Shown one piece after another: positions 11,136 to 23,824 of a stretch of DNA of 64,000 nucleotides; the first letter of the stretch is position 1, and every line of letters starts with the position of its first letter. Under the pieces are notes generated by a model. The model made no database searches. It saw only the letters and a program-made list of their open reading frames with translations, and had not been told where the DNA came from. The position numbers were made by a program, and so were the translations under genes. Origin of the DNA: Rhizomys pruinosus (taxonomy: Eukaryota > Chordata > Mammalia > Rodentia > Spalacidae); assembly GCA_009823505.1 (NCBI GenBank), contig VZQC01006876.1:726841-790840 (forward strand), in the 5' to 3' direction.

Positions 11136-11362
11136 GGCGCTGGAGAGATGGTCTAGCTGTTAAGAGTGCTGACTGCTCTTGCAAAGGACTCGGGTTTGAT
11201 TCCCAGCACCCACATGGCGGCTGAGAACCGTCTTTAACTCCAGTTCCAGGGGAATCTGACACCCTCTTCTAACCTCTGCGGCATTGCACAACACGGGTGC
11301 ACAGACCTACATGCAGACAGTACATTCATACACATAATAAAATAAATAAAATTAAAAAAAGA
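11136..11362 (+). repeat. B2 SINE with TSD
   Basis: tRNA-like head (GGCGCTGGAGAGATGGTCTAG), B-box region CGGGTTTGATTCCCAGCACC and the 3' body ending CACATAATAAAATAAATAAA. Flanked by aaagaaacagaa (about 11124-11135) and aaagaaactgaa (about 11357-11368). Confidence 0.9.
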
Positions 11363-11397
11363 AACTGAAGAACTGGTTTAGTTTATTTAATATGTCT

Positions 11398-11605
11398 TTT
11401 TATTTTATTAGTTTTATTTTAATGTATGTACTACTGCATGTATTACTGCATCTATGTAAGTGTGTCTGTCGCACAATGCCCATGGGTGTCAGAAGAGAGT
11501 CTTGGATCCCCTGGAACTGGAGTTAGCCACCATGTGGGTGTTGGGACTCAAACCTAGGTCCTCTGCAATAGCAATCAGTGCTCTTAACTCCTGAGCCTCC
11601 AGTCC
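11398..11605 (-). repeat. B2 SINE with perfect 14-bp TSD
   Basis: Antisense B2 ending in CTCTTAACTCCTGAGCCTCCAG. The TSD tatttaatatgtct is present at 11384-11397 and 11606-11619. Confidence 0.93.
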
Positions 11606-11625
11606 TATTTAATATGTCTAAAGCT

Positions 11626-11870
11626 GGGGCTGGAGAGATGGCCTAGCCGTTAAGAGCACCAACTGCTCTTGCAGAGGACCTGGGTTCGATCCCCAGCACC
11701 CACATAGTGGCTGAGAAATGTTTTTGACTCCAGTCCTAGGGGAATCTGACACCCTCTTCTGACCTCTGTGGCATTGCATGACACGGGTACACAGACCTAC
11801 ATGCAGACAGTACATTCATACACACAAAAAAATAAAATTTAAATTTTTTTTAAAAAATTTTAAAATTAAA
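11626..11870 (+). repeat. B2 SINE with TSD, sharing its target with the neighbour
   Basis: Complete B2 (GGGGCTGGAGAGATGGCCTAG start, GGTTCGATCCCCAGCACCC B box, long A/T-rich tail). TSD taatatgtctaaagct at 11610-11625 and taatatgtctacagct at 11871-11886. The site overlaps the TSD of the preceding antisense B2. Confidence 0.92.
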
Positions 11871-11886
11871 TAATATGTCTACAGCT

Positions 11887-12590
11887 TTATATTCTATCCC
11901 TGTACAGCTATACTCTTGCAGGTTGGGAAGACACCATCAACACACTCTTCAGAGATGACAGTGTTTGTCGTTGGCTCTGGTAAGCTAATCTGTTCCTTCC
12001 ACTTCTGATTCTAAAACAACCCATTCTGGAGCTTAGAAGGGGTAGTATATCACAAACAGACACTAATATTTCCACTCCTTGCTATGACTACAGGCACCTG
12101 TTATAGTAGTTGGATCCTCTTCTAGTTGACAAATAGTGTATCCTCTGTAATTAATGACATGCCTTGAATTTTACATTATTGAAGTTTTAATTAGATATTG
12201 AAGAATTTTCATAGAACAACATAACACCCACTGCCAGACCATTTACACTATCATGTTGCATTATTTTTAAAGCACTTCCCCTGGTATGCAATGATCATTA
12301 AGACATGTCATCAACCCAAAGCACTCAGGTTCTCTACAAACTAAATTGTATGAAAAAAAAAAAAAAGACTGTAAGTTTGGTTAGCATTTCTCCTTCTATA
12401 AGACTCTGGAGAAAAATCTTTCCTTAGCACAGGTCTTAAAATTTAATAGCTTATCATAGCTTAGCCATTTTCTTCATTATATAAAAACATATTGAGCATT
12501 AAATATATTTAATGCCTTGTCTTATTTAATCTTTATAAATAATCTGGAGCATCAACTCTAAATGCAACATCCTTATCACATTCCCTACCC
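11887..12590. other. unassigned sequence
   Basis: About 700 bp of AT-rich DNA with an A-run at 12352-12366. No coding region or nameable repeat was seen. Confidence 0.4.
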
Positions 12591-12985
12591 TCAAGGCTCA
12601 GGGGACATCACAGAAGATGGGGTGGAAAGATCATAAAAGTTAGAGGTCAGGGAGGACTAATGCGGAACAGCGTCTTCTGGACATAACAAGGTGTCTGCAT
12701 TCAGGAACTCACAGCAGCTGTGGCTGTGAGGGACTTCCAAGGCTTTACCCTAGGCGAGGAAACATTGGCAGTTGATGGCTGCTGTGGAGAGTTTATGTTC
12801 CAGCTCATGGCCTTGTGCGGTATGCATGTAGGTGGGACTAACTGTACACAGTGGTTTGTTTATTTTTAAGAGGGCATGAGTTGGGAGGGAACACGGAAGA
12901 AGATAAGTGGAGTTGGAGGAGGTGAGTGAGGGTGGATATGATCAAAATATATTTTTATAAATATATAAAATTCTCAAAAAATAAA
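12590..12985 (+). mobile_element. Lx-type L1 3' UTR, sense
   Basis: Sense 3'-UTR blocks: CAAGGCTCAGGGGACATCAC (about 12591-12610), AGAAGATGGGGTGGAAAGA, CGTCTTCTGGACATAACAAG and the end ATGATCAAAATATATTTTT...TCAAAAAATAAA. It is 5'-truncated within the 3' UTR. Confidence 0.75.
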
Positions 12986-12998
12986 TGCATATATATGT

Positions 12999-13141
12999 AC
13001 TTTTGAGACAGGGTCTCCCTGTAGCCCCAGCTCTCCTGGAACTCATTCTGTAGACCAAGATGGCCTTGAACTCACAGAGATCTGCCTGCCTCTACCTCCC
13101 AAGTGCTGGGATTAAAGGCGTGTGCCATCACCTGGCACCAG
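12999..13141 (-). repeat. B1 SINE
   Basis: Full antisense B1 from TTTTGAGACAGGGTCTCCC to GGCGTGTGCCATCACCTGGC. Flanks ATGCATATATATGT and ATGTATATGTT may be a degraded TSD. Confidence 0.9.
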
Positions 13142-14350
13142 CAATGTATATGTTTAAATCTGGAGCAGAATAATTCTCACTACCTTTAAAGAGATATGAA
13201 AACTGACATCTAACCAGTAGGACAGCTTGTATGAGTTCATAGAATGAGAGATCGATGAACTGCAATTTCAGTTGACTTCAATTCAGATTCCTTCCTTGCA
13301 TTCTGATCCTCAGCATCTCCTGGTTCAGCACATTAACACCCTTTTCATGAGAGTTAAGGGAATGATTCTGTGATCTCACGGACTTTCTACAGTTCCATGA
13401 TCCTAAGCTCATGAGCATTTCATTTCTTCCTTCTTTCCACATTTGTTAACCACCTCTTAGGTTGCTGCATAGCAAACTCACAGAGAGATGGGGGGGGGCA
13501 TGGCATTAACCTCAGAACATACGGCAGTATGCTTTTCCCAGCCGGAGACAATGTCTAGCGCTCATCTGCACAGCCATTCATCCCGTCACAGAGCACATGT
13601 TTATTGAGCTCGTGCTGATACACTGAGCCACTGGAATTTGGTAAATGATTCCAGTTTCATTCCTGAATTCATACAGCTCATGTTAGTGCATCCACCTGCT
13701 TCTCTCTTCATCTTCTCTTTTCCTTCTATGTGCTACATCATGGGGGTTTCAATGAGTCCAGAGTGCGGGTAGTCACAGGAATTTAGGGGACACGTTTTCG
13801 AAGTGAAAATTGAGATGATGAGATATGCTGTCATCTAATTATTTCCATGTATTTGTTAGACCGTCTTGGTACTAAATGATATTTTCATTTATTTTATTTA
13901 TACTTGTCTATATATTTATTTTATTTATACTTGTCTATATATTTATTTAACCTTTGATGTGTATTGTTCTATTTCCCCCAACTTGTCTGCTCTTTGAGTC
14001 ACTCTACACACAGTATAGGCTATAAAAAATACACTGAATAAATTCCAAGTCCATTTCTCCATCCCTTGTTGTGGCTATAAACATGAGGTGGCAACTCTAA
14101 AATCCTGTTATGCCAGATTGCTGTAAATATGAATAATACATTAATCCCAAGCAAACTGCCATCCTGGGCAGTAAATACTGTCTACTGTGAACGATATGAC
14201 CAGTGACTATAACTTCTTGATAAATATAACAAGTGCACTCCTTAAACTTATCTTGTCCCCAAGGTAGATTTTTAGACTTTTCTTCCCCTGTCAATAAAAA
14301 TACGACTGAATGGGAGAAGGGGGATCAGAGGAACTGAAGTTTCCTCCTTG
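13142..14350. other. mostly unassigned sequence
   Basis: No gene signal. A 27-bp tandem duplication lies at 13891-13944. The stretch 13950-14045, ending in ACACTGAATAAATTCC, faintly resembles an L2 3' end. The rest is unassigned. Confidence 0.35.
13891..13944. repeat. 27-bp tandem duplication
   Basis: Two identical 27-bp units: ATTTTATTTATACTTGTC followed by TATATATTT. They lie at 13891-13917 and 13918-13944. Confidence 0.9.
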
Positions 14351-14351
14351 T

Positions 14352-14517
14352 TTTGTTTTGTTTTGTTTCATTTTTTCTTCTTTGAGAAAGGTTCTCCTTG
14401 TAGCCCAGCTGTCCTGGAACTCACACTGTAGACCAGGCTGGCTTCGAACTCACAAAGATCTGCCTGCCTCTGCCTCCCAAGTGCTAGGATTAAAGGCGTG
14501 TTCCACCATGCCCAGCT
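14352..14517 (-). repeat. B1 SINE
   Basis: Antisense B1 with a (TTTTG)n tail. GTAGCCCAGCTGTCCTGG, CAGGCTGGCTTCGAACTC and AAGGCGTGTTCCACCATGCC are all present. It lies 260 bp upstream of the HSD11B2 exon 2. Confidence 0.92.
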
Positions 14518-14780
14518 TGTTTTCAGCTTGTTTTGTAAAGTAAGGTTCATCCAGCCACATTCAGTGGGTAAATAGAGATAATCGTCACAGTTGATCTATA
14601 GGGCCTGGCCAGAGGGCAAAGCTTACTGGATAGTTGTGTAACAAAAGAGGGCTGCTGACTGCTGCTGGGTTGAGTGTCCACAAGCCTGGATCCCACCCAG
14701 GTCCTAGTGATCTTTGGGTTGTTCTTCAAGAGCCAATCTGGGCCACTGTGGGAGCTCACTGGCTATCCTCTCCTGGCTAG

Positions 14781-15524
<744 letters not shown>

Positions 15525-15525
15525 N
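15525..15525. other. single ambiguous base at a homology break
   Basis: The only N in the window. HSD11B2 coding homology stops exactly here. The following bases do not continue exon 4, its splice donor or exon 5. It probably marks an assembly gap or join. Confidence 0.85.
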
Positions 15526-16640
15526 AGATGCATAGAGGGTTAAAACAATCCAATGGGTCCCCCACTAGCAAGAAGAGAAGGACTTGAGACAATCTGTCTA
15601 ACTTCTGAGCCTGCCCAATCAGCTACCCCGACGCATGACAAAAGCCACTGCAGTTGTGGCTATGAGCATTCGAAGTTCCAAACCAGCTATGAATAGACAA
15701 AAAGTTACGATTGTGAAGATCTTGGTCAGCTGCATTTGATGTCATTTTTCTCCTGTTCTGTACTATGTGTGCCTTCTTTGCCCTCCCATGACTTTATTGT
15801 TGTTCACCGTGCACCCTCTTTGTGAATGGCCTTCTCAGCTTGGACTAATGCATATCTACTTTGCAGAAGTTAGTTGATGGGTTCACCTCCTGTAGGCAAA
15901 TAAGGGTGCCTCCTATTGGGTTCCCAACTCCCAGGCGTGTGCCATTGGCGTGTTTACCTTCACACATACCATAAACATCTGTTTACCTACCTGCCCAGCA
16001 GAACGTTGTTCCTTGAAAGTGATATGAACCTTTTCGTTTCTATTTAACAAGCATCTACCATGCTATTCAGCACGATTTGTACAAGCCTATCATCTCTGAG
16101 TAGAACTAGAATAAAACTGATTTTATATTAATGAAAACTCTGTCAAGAATCAGAACTCTGGAAGGCATTAAACATTTCCATTTTCTTGTGTGGCTTTCCA
16201 ACTCAGGAAACTACCTGGAAGGCATATTAATGGTCTAAAAATTAAGTAATGCAATAAATCACTCATTTCCTATAATCAGCACTATACCATATGTAACCAG
16301 ACTGAGGAGTGTGTGTTTCCTGTTTCCTTCCCTTCTGTCCTTCTCAATGTTCTTTAAATGGAGTCTTGTCCCACCCAGTCATTAAAACATTGGGTTCAAT
16401 TTGTACAGTGGATAAAGGAGAAGTCAGGTAGGAGAAGGATTAAGGCAAACTATCCAACAGATGTCCATAATTAAGAGCAAGGCTGCAAGGAGAGGGCCAG
16501 AGATGAAAATAAGCAACCCGGACTGAGGTGGAGAATTTGGAGCACAGCTGTATGAATGGCCCTGGAGCAGTTTCCAGATGAAGGAATCAGTGACTATTGG
16601 AACTGATGAAAAGCAGGCAGGGATATTGCCTCATTCTACA
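15526..16640. other. unassigned sequence after the N
   Basis: About 1.1 kb without HSD11B2 similarity, without a SINE or L1 I can name, and without a credible open frame. The two overlapping ~100-codon frames beginning near 16578-16597 run into the SINE that follows and are not genes. Confidence 0.45.
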
Positions 16641-16649
16641 ATTTCTATA

Positions 16650-16970
16650 TATGTGTTCTTGTGCAGGGACATCTTCCCTTGTGGGCCCTGTGCACGAGGA
16701 GCTCAGAGGTCAATGTCAAGTGCCATCTTCACTAGCTCTCAATCTTATTTGGGGGACAAAGAGTCTCTCCAGTGGAGAGTGGATTTTGTGGATTCTGCTA
16801 GACAGGCTGACCAGCCAGCCCCAGGGATCCTCCTGTCTCTGTTCCCCCAGTGCTGGGGTCACATATTCCCAGACTCATGCCTGAGTTTTATACGTGGGTG
16901 GTAGGGATTGAGCTCAGGTCCTCATGCTTCTGTGACAAGTACTTTGCCCAGTGAGCATCTCCCCAGCCCC
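16650..16970 (-). repeat. B4/RSINE1-type SINE, antisense
   Basis: Long composite rodent SINE. The B1-like left part contains GACAGGCTGACCAGCCAGCC and CCCAGTGCTGGGGTCACA. The tRNA-like right end reads TGAGCTCAGGTCCTCATGC ... GTGAGCATCTCCCCAGCCCC. Compare 37336, 43409 and 50600. Confidence 0.7.
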
Positions 16971-16984
16971 TATTCTTCCACTTT

Positions 16985-17870
16985 CATGAGATACTAGTAG
17001 AAAACATTTTTCTTTAATATTTTTGTTTTGAGAATTTCACACACTTATATAATGAATTTTAGTCATTTTCAACCTCCCCCACACCTCCATCCTGCATGTC
17101 CCCATTTCTCACTGAAGCTCATTTTCTCAACAAGTTCCCCTCTTACGTTCATTTTTTATATCCCCCTTTTGTATGTGACTCACTGAATTAAACTCAAGTT
17201 TCTTACTTAAGACTGGGTAGGGGGTTATCAGTGGTTCACCATTGAGGAAAAGGCACACCTTCCCACAACTATTGTGAATAGTTACCCAAAGAGGGCTGTG
17301 GCCCCATGGGCCCCTCCCCTTTCCATGACGAAATGTTGATGGAGCCCATCTGTGCAGGTGCTGTGCAGGTGCCTTCATCTGCTGTGAGGGTTCACAGGCC
17401 ATGGCACATCCAGAAGACAGCTTTTTGCTGAACATCGCCCCATCCTCTGGCTCATAATTACATTCTTTCAGCCCCCTTTTCTGTGATGTTTCTTAAGCCT
17501 TAGAAAGAGTAACAGTTCTACAATCTAGGGCCAACCACTCCACCATCACTTATGGTCAGCCATTGGCAGTGATGGGTTTCTGCATTAACTACTGCTCACC
17601 ACAGTAAGAAACTTCTCTCATCATCATTATTGCTGGGTACAGCAATATGCTATGGGGATACACATGAGTGTTTAACAGGCAGGTTAACAACATGACCATT
17701 TACCAACACAATGGCAATAGCTTGCACACTAGGGCCTACGACTTTCCCAGCCATAGTTTCCTGACCAAGTTTACAGAACCAGACATGAGTTCCCTCCTGT
17801 AGAGTGGAACTCAAATCCATCAGAAAGTGGTTTGGCTACTGCCCTAACAGTTTATATCACTACAGTCAAC
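16985..17870 (-). mobile_element. Lx-type L1 3' UTR, antisense
   Basis: Begins at 'gagaatttcacacacttat' (about 17030-17048) and carries the ordered landmarks CATCTGTGCAGGTGCTGTGC, CATCCAGAAGACAGC, CCCCATCCTCTGGCTC and CTCAAATCCATCAGAAAGTGG (about 17811-17831). Confidence 0.78.
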
Positions 17871-17913
17871 TACATCTCTCTAAATACAACTTCTTTAAGA
17901 AACAAAGCCATAC

Positions 17914-18132
17914 GGGGGCTTGAGAGATGGCCCAATGGTTAAGAGCACTGGCTATTCTCGCAGAGGACCTGGGTTTGGTTCCCAGCACCCACATGGCAGT
18001 TGACAACTGTCCATAACTCTAGTTTCAAGTGATCCGATATCCTCTTTTGACCTCCCTGGGCACTGTATGCACTTGCATACATGCAGGCAATACATGCATA
18101 CATATCAAATAAAAATAATAAATTATTTTTTA
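17914..18132 (+). repeat. B2 SINE with a B1 in its tail
   Basis: B2 head GGGGGCTTGAGAGATGGCCC, B box GGGTTTGGTTCCCAGCACCC and 3' end ACATATCAAATAAAAATAAT. Its A/T tail is split by the following B1. Confidence 0.88.
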
Positions 18133-18280
18133 TTTATTTTTTTTGAGACAGGGTCTCCTTGTAGCCCCAGCTGTCCTGGAACTCACTCTGTAGACCAGGG
18201 TGGCCTTGAACTCACAAAGATCCACCTGCCTCTGCCTCCCGAGTGCTAGGATTAAAGGCGTGCACCACCACACCTGGCTA
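18133..18280 (-). repeat. B1 SINE with perfect 14-bp TSD
   Basis: Antisense B1 inserted in the tail of the B2. TSD taaattatttttta at 18119-18132 and 18281-18294. Confidence 0.93.
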
Positions 18281-18412
18281 TAAATTATTTTTTAAAAAAT
18301 AAACAGAGCCAATTAGGTCTCTAACACATTTAAGACAATATAGATTAATTCATTATTGAATTAATGATTTTTCTCAATTTTTAATTACATTTAAGGGAAT
18401 GGAGAGAAAGAT

Positions 18413-18448
<36 letters not shown>
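18413..18448. repeat. (GA)n microsatellite
   Basis: About 17 GA units, slightly impure at both ends. Confidence 0.93.
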
Positions 18449-18453
<5 letters not shown>

Positions 18454-18687
18454 TTAGTTTACACTTTATCAACTCATCCTAATACTATACCTTAGCTCTC
18501 TTTTAGAGGGTATTCCAGGATGCAGACTCCCTTCTGTCCTTCAGCCTGGCTTTGGCTAAGGCTAAGCACATCCTTGGTTAAGCATCATTTGCATCACTCA
18601 CAGTAAAGCAATATTTCCACTTCTTTTCTGAATCCTCATTTTTTTTGAGACTAATAGAATGTGTGGGCACTCCTCAAAAAATAAGTG

Positions 18688-18895
18688 CACAGGGATAGCA
18701 AGATGGCTCAGTGGGTAAATGTGCTTACCACCATGACCCAAACTCCATCTGCGGGATGCACATGGTCAAAGGAGAGAACTGAATCCTGCAGGTGGTCCTC
18801 TGACTTCCACTTCCACAAGTGCATGCATGCATGCATGCATGTACACATATGCAATAGACTAATAGATAAATAAATAAAGTTTAGTTAAAAAATAA
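18688..18895 (+). repeat. tRNA-derived rodent SINE (B2-like relative)
   Basis: AAGATGGCTCAGTGGGTAAA head, AACTGAATCCTGCAGGTGGT middle, GTGGTCCTCTGACTTCCAC body, (GCAT)n at about 18821-18842 and an A-rich tail. Related to the copies at 46075 and 58762. Confidence 0.65.
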
Positions 18896-19067
18896 ATGTT
18901 CTTAAGAAAATACTCCAAAAACTTGTTCACAAATTAAATAGACTCAAGACTGTCTTGGAGCCTTCCATGGGTCTCATAGGCAAGGATGTAATTATCCATC
19001 CTCTCTGTCCAAAGGAAGCTTCATTTGAGTTGAACTTTTTGCATCATGCTAGACCATCCCATATACA

Positions 19068-19130
19068 AAATTAAAAAAAAAAAAAAATAAAAAAGGAAAA
19101 AAAAAAAAAAAAATTAAAAAATTAAAAATC
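19068..19130. repeat. A-rich stretch
   Basis: Interrupted poly(A). No source element was identified next to it. Confidence 0.8.
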
Positions 19131-19544
19131 TATAAATTACAGATTTGATCCTTTCACCTGCAACTGGAAGTCACTGCATCATTCAGTGGGCTAACAAAGG
19201 CAAATGTTGGTTTGTATCATTTCTCTGACATTTTAAAGTCCTATCCCATGCTGGGCATTACTTAACAACTGATAAATTATTCTGAGTGGCAAATCTGTAA
19301 TAAGTAGCTGAGGTTTTAGATAAAGCAGGGTAGCTAGAAGAAAACTGAGACAAGGGGTTTCTTCAAATTTCTTCAAAGGAGAAAAACCTTTGACAGTACT
19401 CCTACTTTACAAGGTAATGTCTGTAATTGATGAATGAGTTTCAAGGGCATCCTCGGATAGCATTTGCAGTTATCCATCCAGACCATACTTACTGCCAGTA
19501 AGTCTTATAATTCATATTGTCCATCTGAATCCTCCCTTAGAGAA

Positions 19545-19640
19545 ACTTCCCCCTCTCTCCCTCTCCCTGTCTCCCTCCCTCCCTCCTTCCCTCTCCCCCT
19601 TCCCCTCCCCTCCGTCTCCCTCTCCCTCCTCCCTCTCCCT
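19545..19640. repeat. (CCCT)n-type pyrimidine tract
   Basis: CCCTCT/TCCC repeats on one strand. Long Arg/Glu/Gly open frames on the other strand are an artefact of composition. Confidence 0.85.
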
Positions 19641-19763
19641 CTCATCCCAGCAGGTAAGTTCATCTCCAATCTATTTACTAAATAAAACCTTAAAATTCCC
19701 TCTACAATTCCAAAGAAATTTGCTGTAATCAAAGGAGATAACAATTCCAATCAGATGTTGAAG

Positions 19764-19956
19764 CGTGTTTTTTTTTGTTTGTTTGTTTGTTTGTTTGTTT
19801 GTTTGTTTTTTTTGGTCTTTTTGAGACAGGGTCTCCCTGTAACCCCAGCTGTCCTGGAACTTGCTCTGTAGACCAGGCTGGCCTTGAACTCACAAAGATC
19901 TGCCTGCCTCTGCCTCCCAAGTGCTAGGATTAAAGGCATGTGCCACCACGCCCAGC
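19764..19956 (-). repeat. B1 SINE with perfect 13-bp TSD
   Basis: Antisense B1 with a (GTTT)n tail (about 19777-19806). TSD tcagatgttgaag at 19751-19763 and 19957-19969. Confidence 0.95.
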
Positions 19957-19969
19957 TCAGATGTTGAAG

Positions 19970-21414
19970 AGTTTTAACATACACTTTTTAATAACTTGCT
20001 TCTTTTCTCCAATCATTTTTATGAAGAACATTTATAAAAATATTATGCTCTAAAGATTACATGACACTGCTCTTTTCCTTTCATGGACACATGAAGCTTT
20101 CTTCTCCAGTAAGTCATCAATAGCTCAAAGGGTTTTCTTTCTCTAAAATAAATTTGGAGTTTATAAGAAAAAGGTTTAATATTCAAGCATAGGCACTAAA
20201 AGAGAGAGAGGGAGAGAGATGTGAACAGAGAATACTGCTACAGGTCAAGAGGACATACAAGACCTCATGAATGAGACACCAGCACTAAAGCATTCTCAAC
20301 TCTGGCCTACACACAACACTTACTGGGCCACTCAGCAGTATCATTATAATTATATCTACATTACATAATGTAAATAAAGTAAAGCAAGGTAGGTGCTATT
20401 GTTGTGAGCTGGACTTTAATTTTGAGAGACAGGAACTAAGCATTTTCACAAAGTGTCAATGGTATGTGAAATAACCCAATAGTTTTAAAAAAAGAAAGAA
20501 AGAAAAAATGAAGAAATTCAAGATGGGAAAATTTAAAAACTGAGTGAAAGAGAACAGAGAAAGTTATCAATGCTCAGAATCAGGGATGCTCAGAATAGAA
20601 TCAGTCCAATGGAAAGCAAAGGGATTCACTTTTCCATGCAATGTCAGAAGATGGTTAAACCTCACCAAAGTTTCTTTCTTCCATATTAACCACACTTGGA
20701 GCATATGAGTCAGGACCCAACACCTGTAAGTAGTTTACTGCTTTCAAATTAAGAAAATTTCTCTTCCTCCATTCCTTTCTTCAGTGAAACAATGCCAAGA
20801 GTGTATTTCGACATCCTACAGGAAGACCTTCAAGACCTGCGAGGGACATTTGTCATTCTCATAGTGAAATTCAATCTTTTTACTTGTAACTGTAGGCCAC
20901 AGCCCTCCTTGAAGAAGCAGACCCTGCATGTCCCTTTAGTGACTAAACTCTCCTGATGCTCATTTACTAGCGTGCCTTGCACCTAGGCACAAACCTGTGT
21001 CTTGGGTTCATCAATCCGACTCCAAGCTCTGGTATTTGAGTTTATTGTGATGAAGCTCAAGTCAGAGATCTTCTAGATGAGAGCTTGGTTTCCAATGGTG
21101 GTCTAAAGCAATGACAATCCAATGATGCTATTGTCAGGAGTCAAGCTCCCCTGGGTAGCAATGCCTACCCTCACAAGGGCGGTAGCAGGGCTCACAAAGG
21201 CTGGGCTTCAAGGTGTGGCTTGAAGCCTTTCAACTTGAATCTCTTGCAATCTCCTCTATTCTCAAGGCATTCCTTGGGTATCTTCATTATCATCTCTAGA
21301 GAGTAAAGCATGTTGTTGCAACTGCTGAGACATGGAGTCACACCTTCTATATCTGTCTCACTGAATGTAATTCTCCTACAGAAATGAATAGTTCACATCC
21401 AGATTCCTAATGTT

Positions 21415-21415
<1 letters not shown>
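19970..21415. other. unassigned sequence
   Basis: About 1.4 kb with no credible gene and no repeat I can name apart from short purine tracts (20200-20220 and 20488-20510). Confidence 0.4.

Positions 21416-21416
<1 letters not shown>

Positions 21417-21464
<48 letters not shown>
21417..21464. repeat. (CT)n microsatellite
   Basis: About 22 uninterrupted CT units. Confidence 0.95.
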
Positions 21465-21469
<5 letters not shown>

Positions 21470-21683
21470 TTGCATAAACTTCTTAATGGTAAGTTAAATC
21501 ATTCATGGTGTCTTTTCCCTAAAATGTCATTGTGTATTTACTGAAAAGATATTCTAACATAATCACAGAACCGTTTTCAAAATCACAACATTAACATGGA
21601 TGCAGTATTATCTCGTCTACATAGCTTATTCAGAATCTTCCAGTTGTCCTAACAACTTGCTTTATAATAAATAGAAATTCAGA

Positions 21684-22185
21684 ACTGACTAGAGACCAAG
21701 ACATCAGCTCCAGAGAAAGTAGAGTGTTTTGCTTCTCATCCACCTGTGCCCCTTTTCTAAGCCTAGGGAACAGTCTGTGGAAGAGGGGGCGTGGTAGAAT
21801 GTAAGGGCTTTGATTGGGGTTAATGGTGAAACTACAACAATATAGACTGGACACTCATTTGATCAACTTGATTGAACATACAAGCCCCCCCTGCTGGATG
21901 GTGGGACCCATGAGCTGTGTGGGTTTGGGCACAACTGCTTGCAAATTGGTTTTACATGAAGGATGCTTGTACTCACAAATTATCACTTATTGTTAAAAAA
22001 AATGAAAACAAAACAAAACAAAAAAGCAGAGAAAGATGCAGAAAACTTACGGCAGAATGCATGATCTGGGATGGGTAGGGGTGGGGTGGGGGGAAGGGAA
22101 GGGGATATATGCCTGAACTGAATTGGAAAATGATGTATGAAATACACAAAGCATCAATAAAAAATAAATAAATAAATAAATAAAT
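21684..22185 (+). repeat. unclassified interspersed repeat (family X), copy 2, with TSD
   Basis: Shares the family X core (AAAGTAGAGTGTTTTGCTTC, GTAGAATGTAAGGGCTTTG, GCTTGCAAATTGGTTTTACA) and continues through a G-rich stretch (22075-22105) into ATGATGTATGAAATACACAA and an (AAAT)n tail. The TSD aaatagaaattcaga occurs at about 21669-21683 and 22186-22200, so it moved by target-primed retroposition and is 5'-truncated. Confidence 0.8.
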
Positions 22186-22200
22186 AAATAGAAATTCAGA

Positions 22201-23820
22201 TTCATTCTGAAATCATTTAGTATATTTTGATATTACCAGCTCATACAAATAACCCAGAACTATTTATTGTTGCTTGGGACAGATAATTCAGATGGATTTT
22301 TTTTATATAGTTTACCTTGGGTGTTTCATTATAGTAATGTGAAACAAACTAACACATCTAGTGATTTTAGAAGTGAAGGTAAATTACAATGTGTACAAAG
22401 AAAAATATATATGACATACAAGCAAGCTAGAGAGTGACATAAATGATGAAAACAGCATATTTGACAATAGTAGATACAAGAAATACCTAAACATATTTCA
22501 AAATACTCAAATTATGAAGGAAAAACGAGATTTAATATATGGACACATTCATTATTTTTCTCATTTTGGGGATAGAAGACCTGACAGAAACTAGTTCACA
22601 GAGGTCCTAACCTGGCTGTCCACCACATATGGTATCCCTCATTTGTGGAGCCTAGCACCAAATCCTTATTTGTAAGGCAAACTGAGTAATTTTTTTTCTT
22701 TTTTAGTAAATATAATACCTGATGCTACAACAAAAAGAGTACATTAAAACATACATCAAAAAAAAAATACATCAACTTGCTATGTAATTTAGGAATGTGA
22801 AGTAATATTTCCTTTTACCCACATGCAGTTCTACTCTTAATCCCTAAACATGTTTTGGCCTTAACCTATAGTTTAGCTTCAGATGTCATAATTTGGGTAT
22901 ATGTGTGGAGTGTACACATGCATACTTCAGATGGATTTTTTAAAATAAAATTGCAAGAGAAATGAGGATATACAAGTTACAGAATTCTAAATATATTATT
23001 ATCTATGGGAAAAGATAGGAGTAGATAAAAAAAAAAAAAAAAAAAAAGAGAAGATAGGAGTAGAAAGGAAAGAGGAACCCAGTGTGCTGGATTGGCAAGT
23101 TGTTGAACTATTTCATGCTGAACCCTTGAGACTCAATGTACCTTAGGAAACTGGAAAATTTTTTAAGTTACCAAATGCTAGTACTTTCTGAGGTTCTTCC
23201 CACCAGTTGAACCTTAGAAGAAAGAGACATGGCAGGGGTCCTCTTACTTGTCTGGAAATGATTATGTGAATCTGAAGCTGATACCTACCAGACAGAGCTG
23301 AGACTGAAGACAAAGATTAGGCTCTGTGGCTGGCTTGGGACAGATGGGATAGCAATAGATCCTTCCACACATCCCTAGCATCCAACCTCTAGATCTGTAG
23401 CTCTGGGAGATACATTTCTTTAACACGTAAGCCAATGTCAGCCATGTTTTTCTTCCTGTTACTAACAGCTTAAAACACCCTAAAAACAGGCATATTTGGT
23501 AAATGACTCCAGCCCTGTGATGACATTTCGTTCACTGCATTAAACATTCTCATAAATAAGAAGCCGGAGGAGGGGGTCGTTATTCCCTACATCACACAGC
23601 TGGTGTTCTAGGTCCACATAACATGTTACTTCTCTTTTTAAAGCAGAAGAAAATGAAATAAAAATGTTTAACACATTAACAATATCTAAGACAATGTAAA
23701 AAAACTCTTTAAAATAAGCATATATAGACAAGGAGAAAGATGATGTTCTATGGCCTAGTTAGGTGAATATAATTAATAATAATGTATCATATATCTCAAA
23801 ATAATTAAAAGAGACTATTT
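22201..23820. other. unassigned sequence
   Basis: About 1.6 kb of AT-rich DNA with a poly(A) run at about 23026-23047. No gene and no nameable repeat. Confidence 0.4.
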
Positions 23821-23824
23821 GAGG

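Noticed and set aside
15525..16640. HSD11B2 exon 5 after the N
   Set aside because: Searched by eye for the C-terminal motifs (LLLAN, YIEH, PVVDAI, GLGLMYF) in the downstream translations; none seen.
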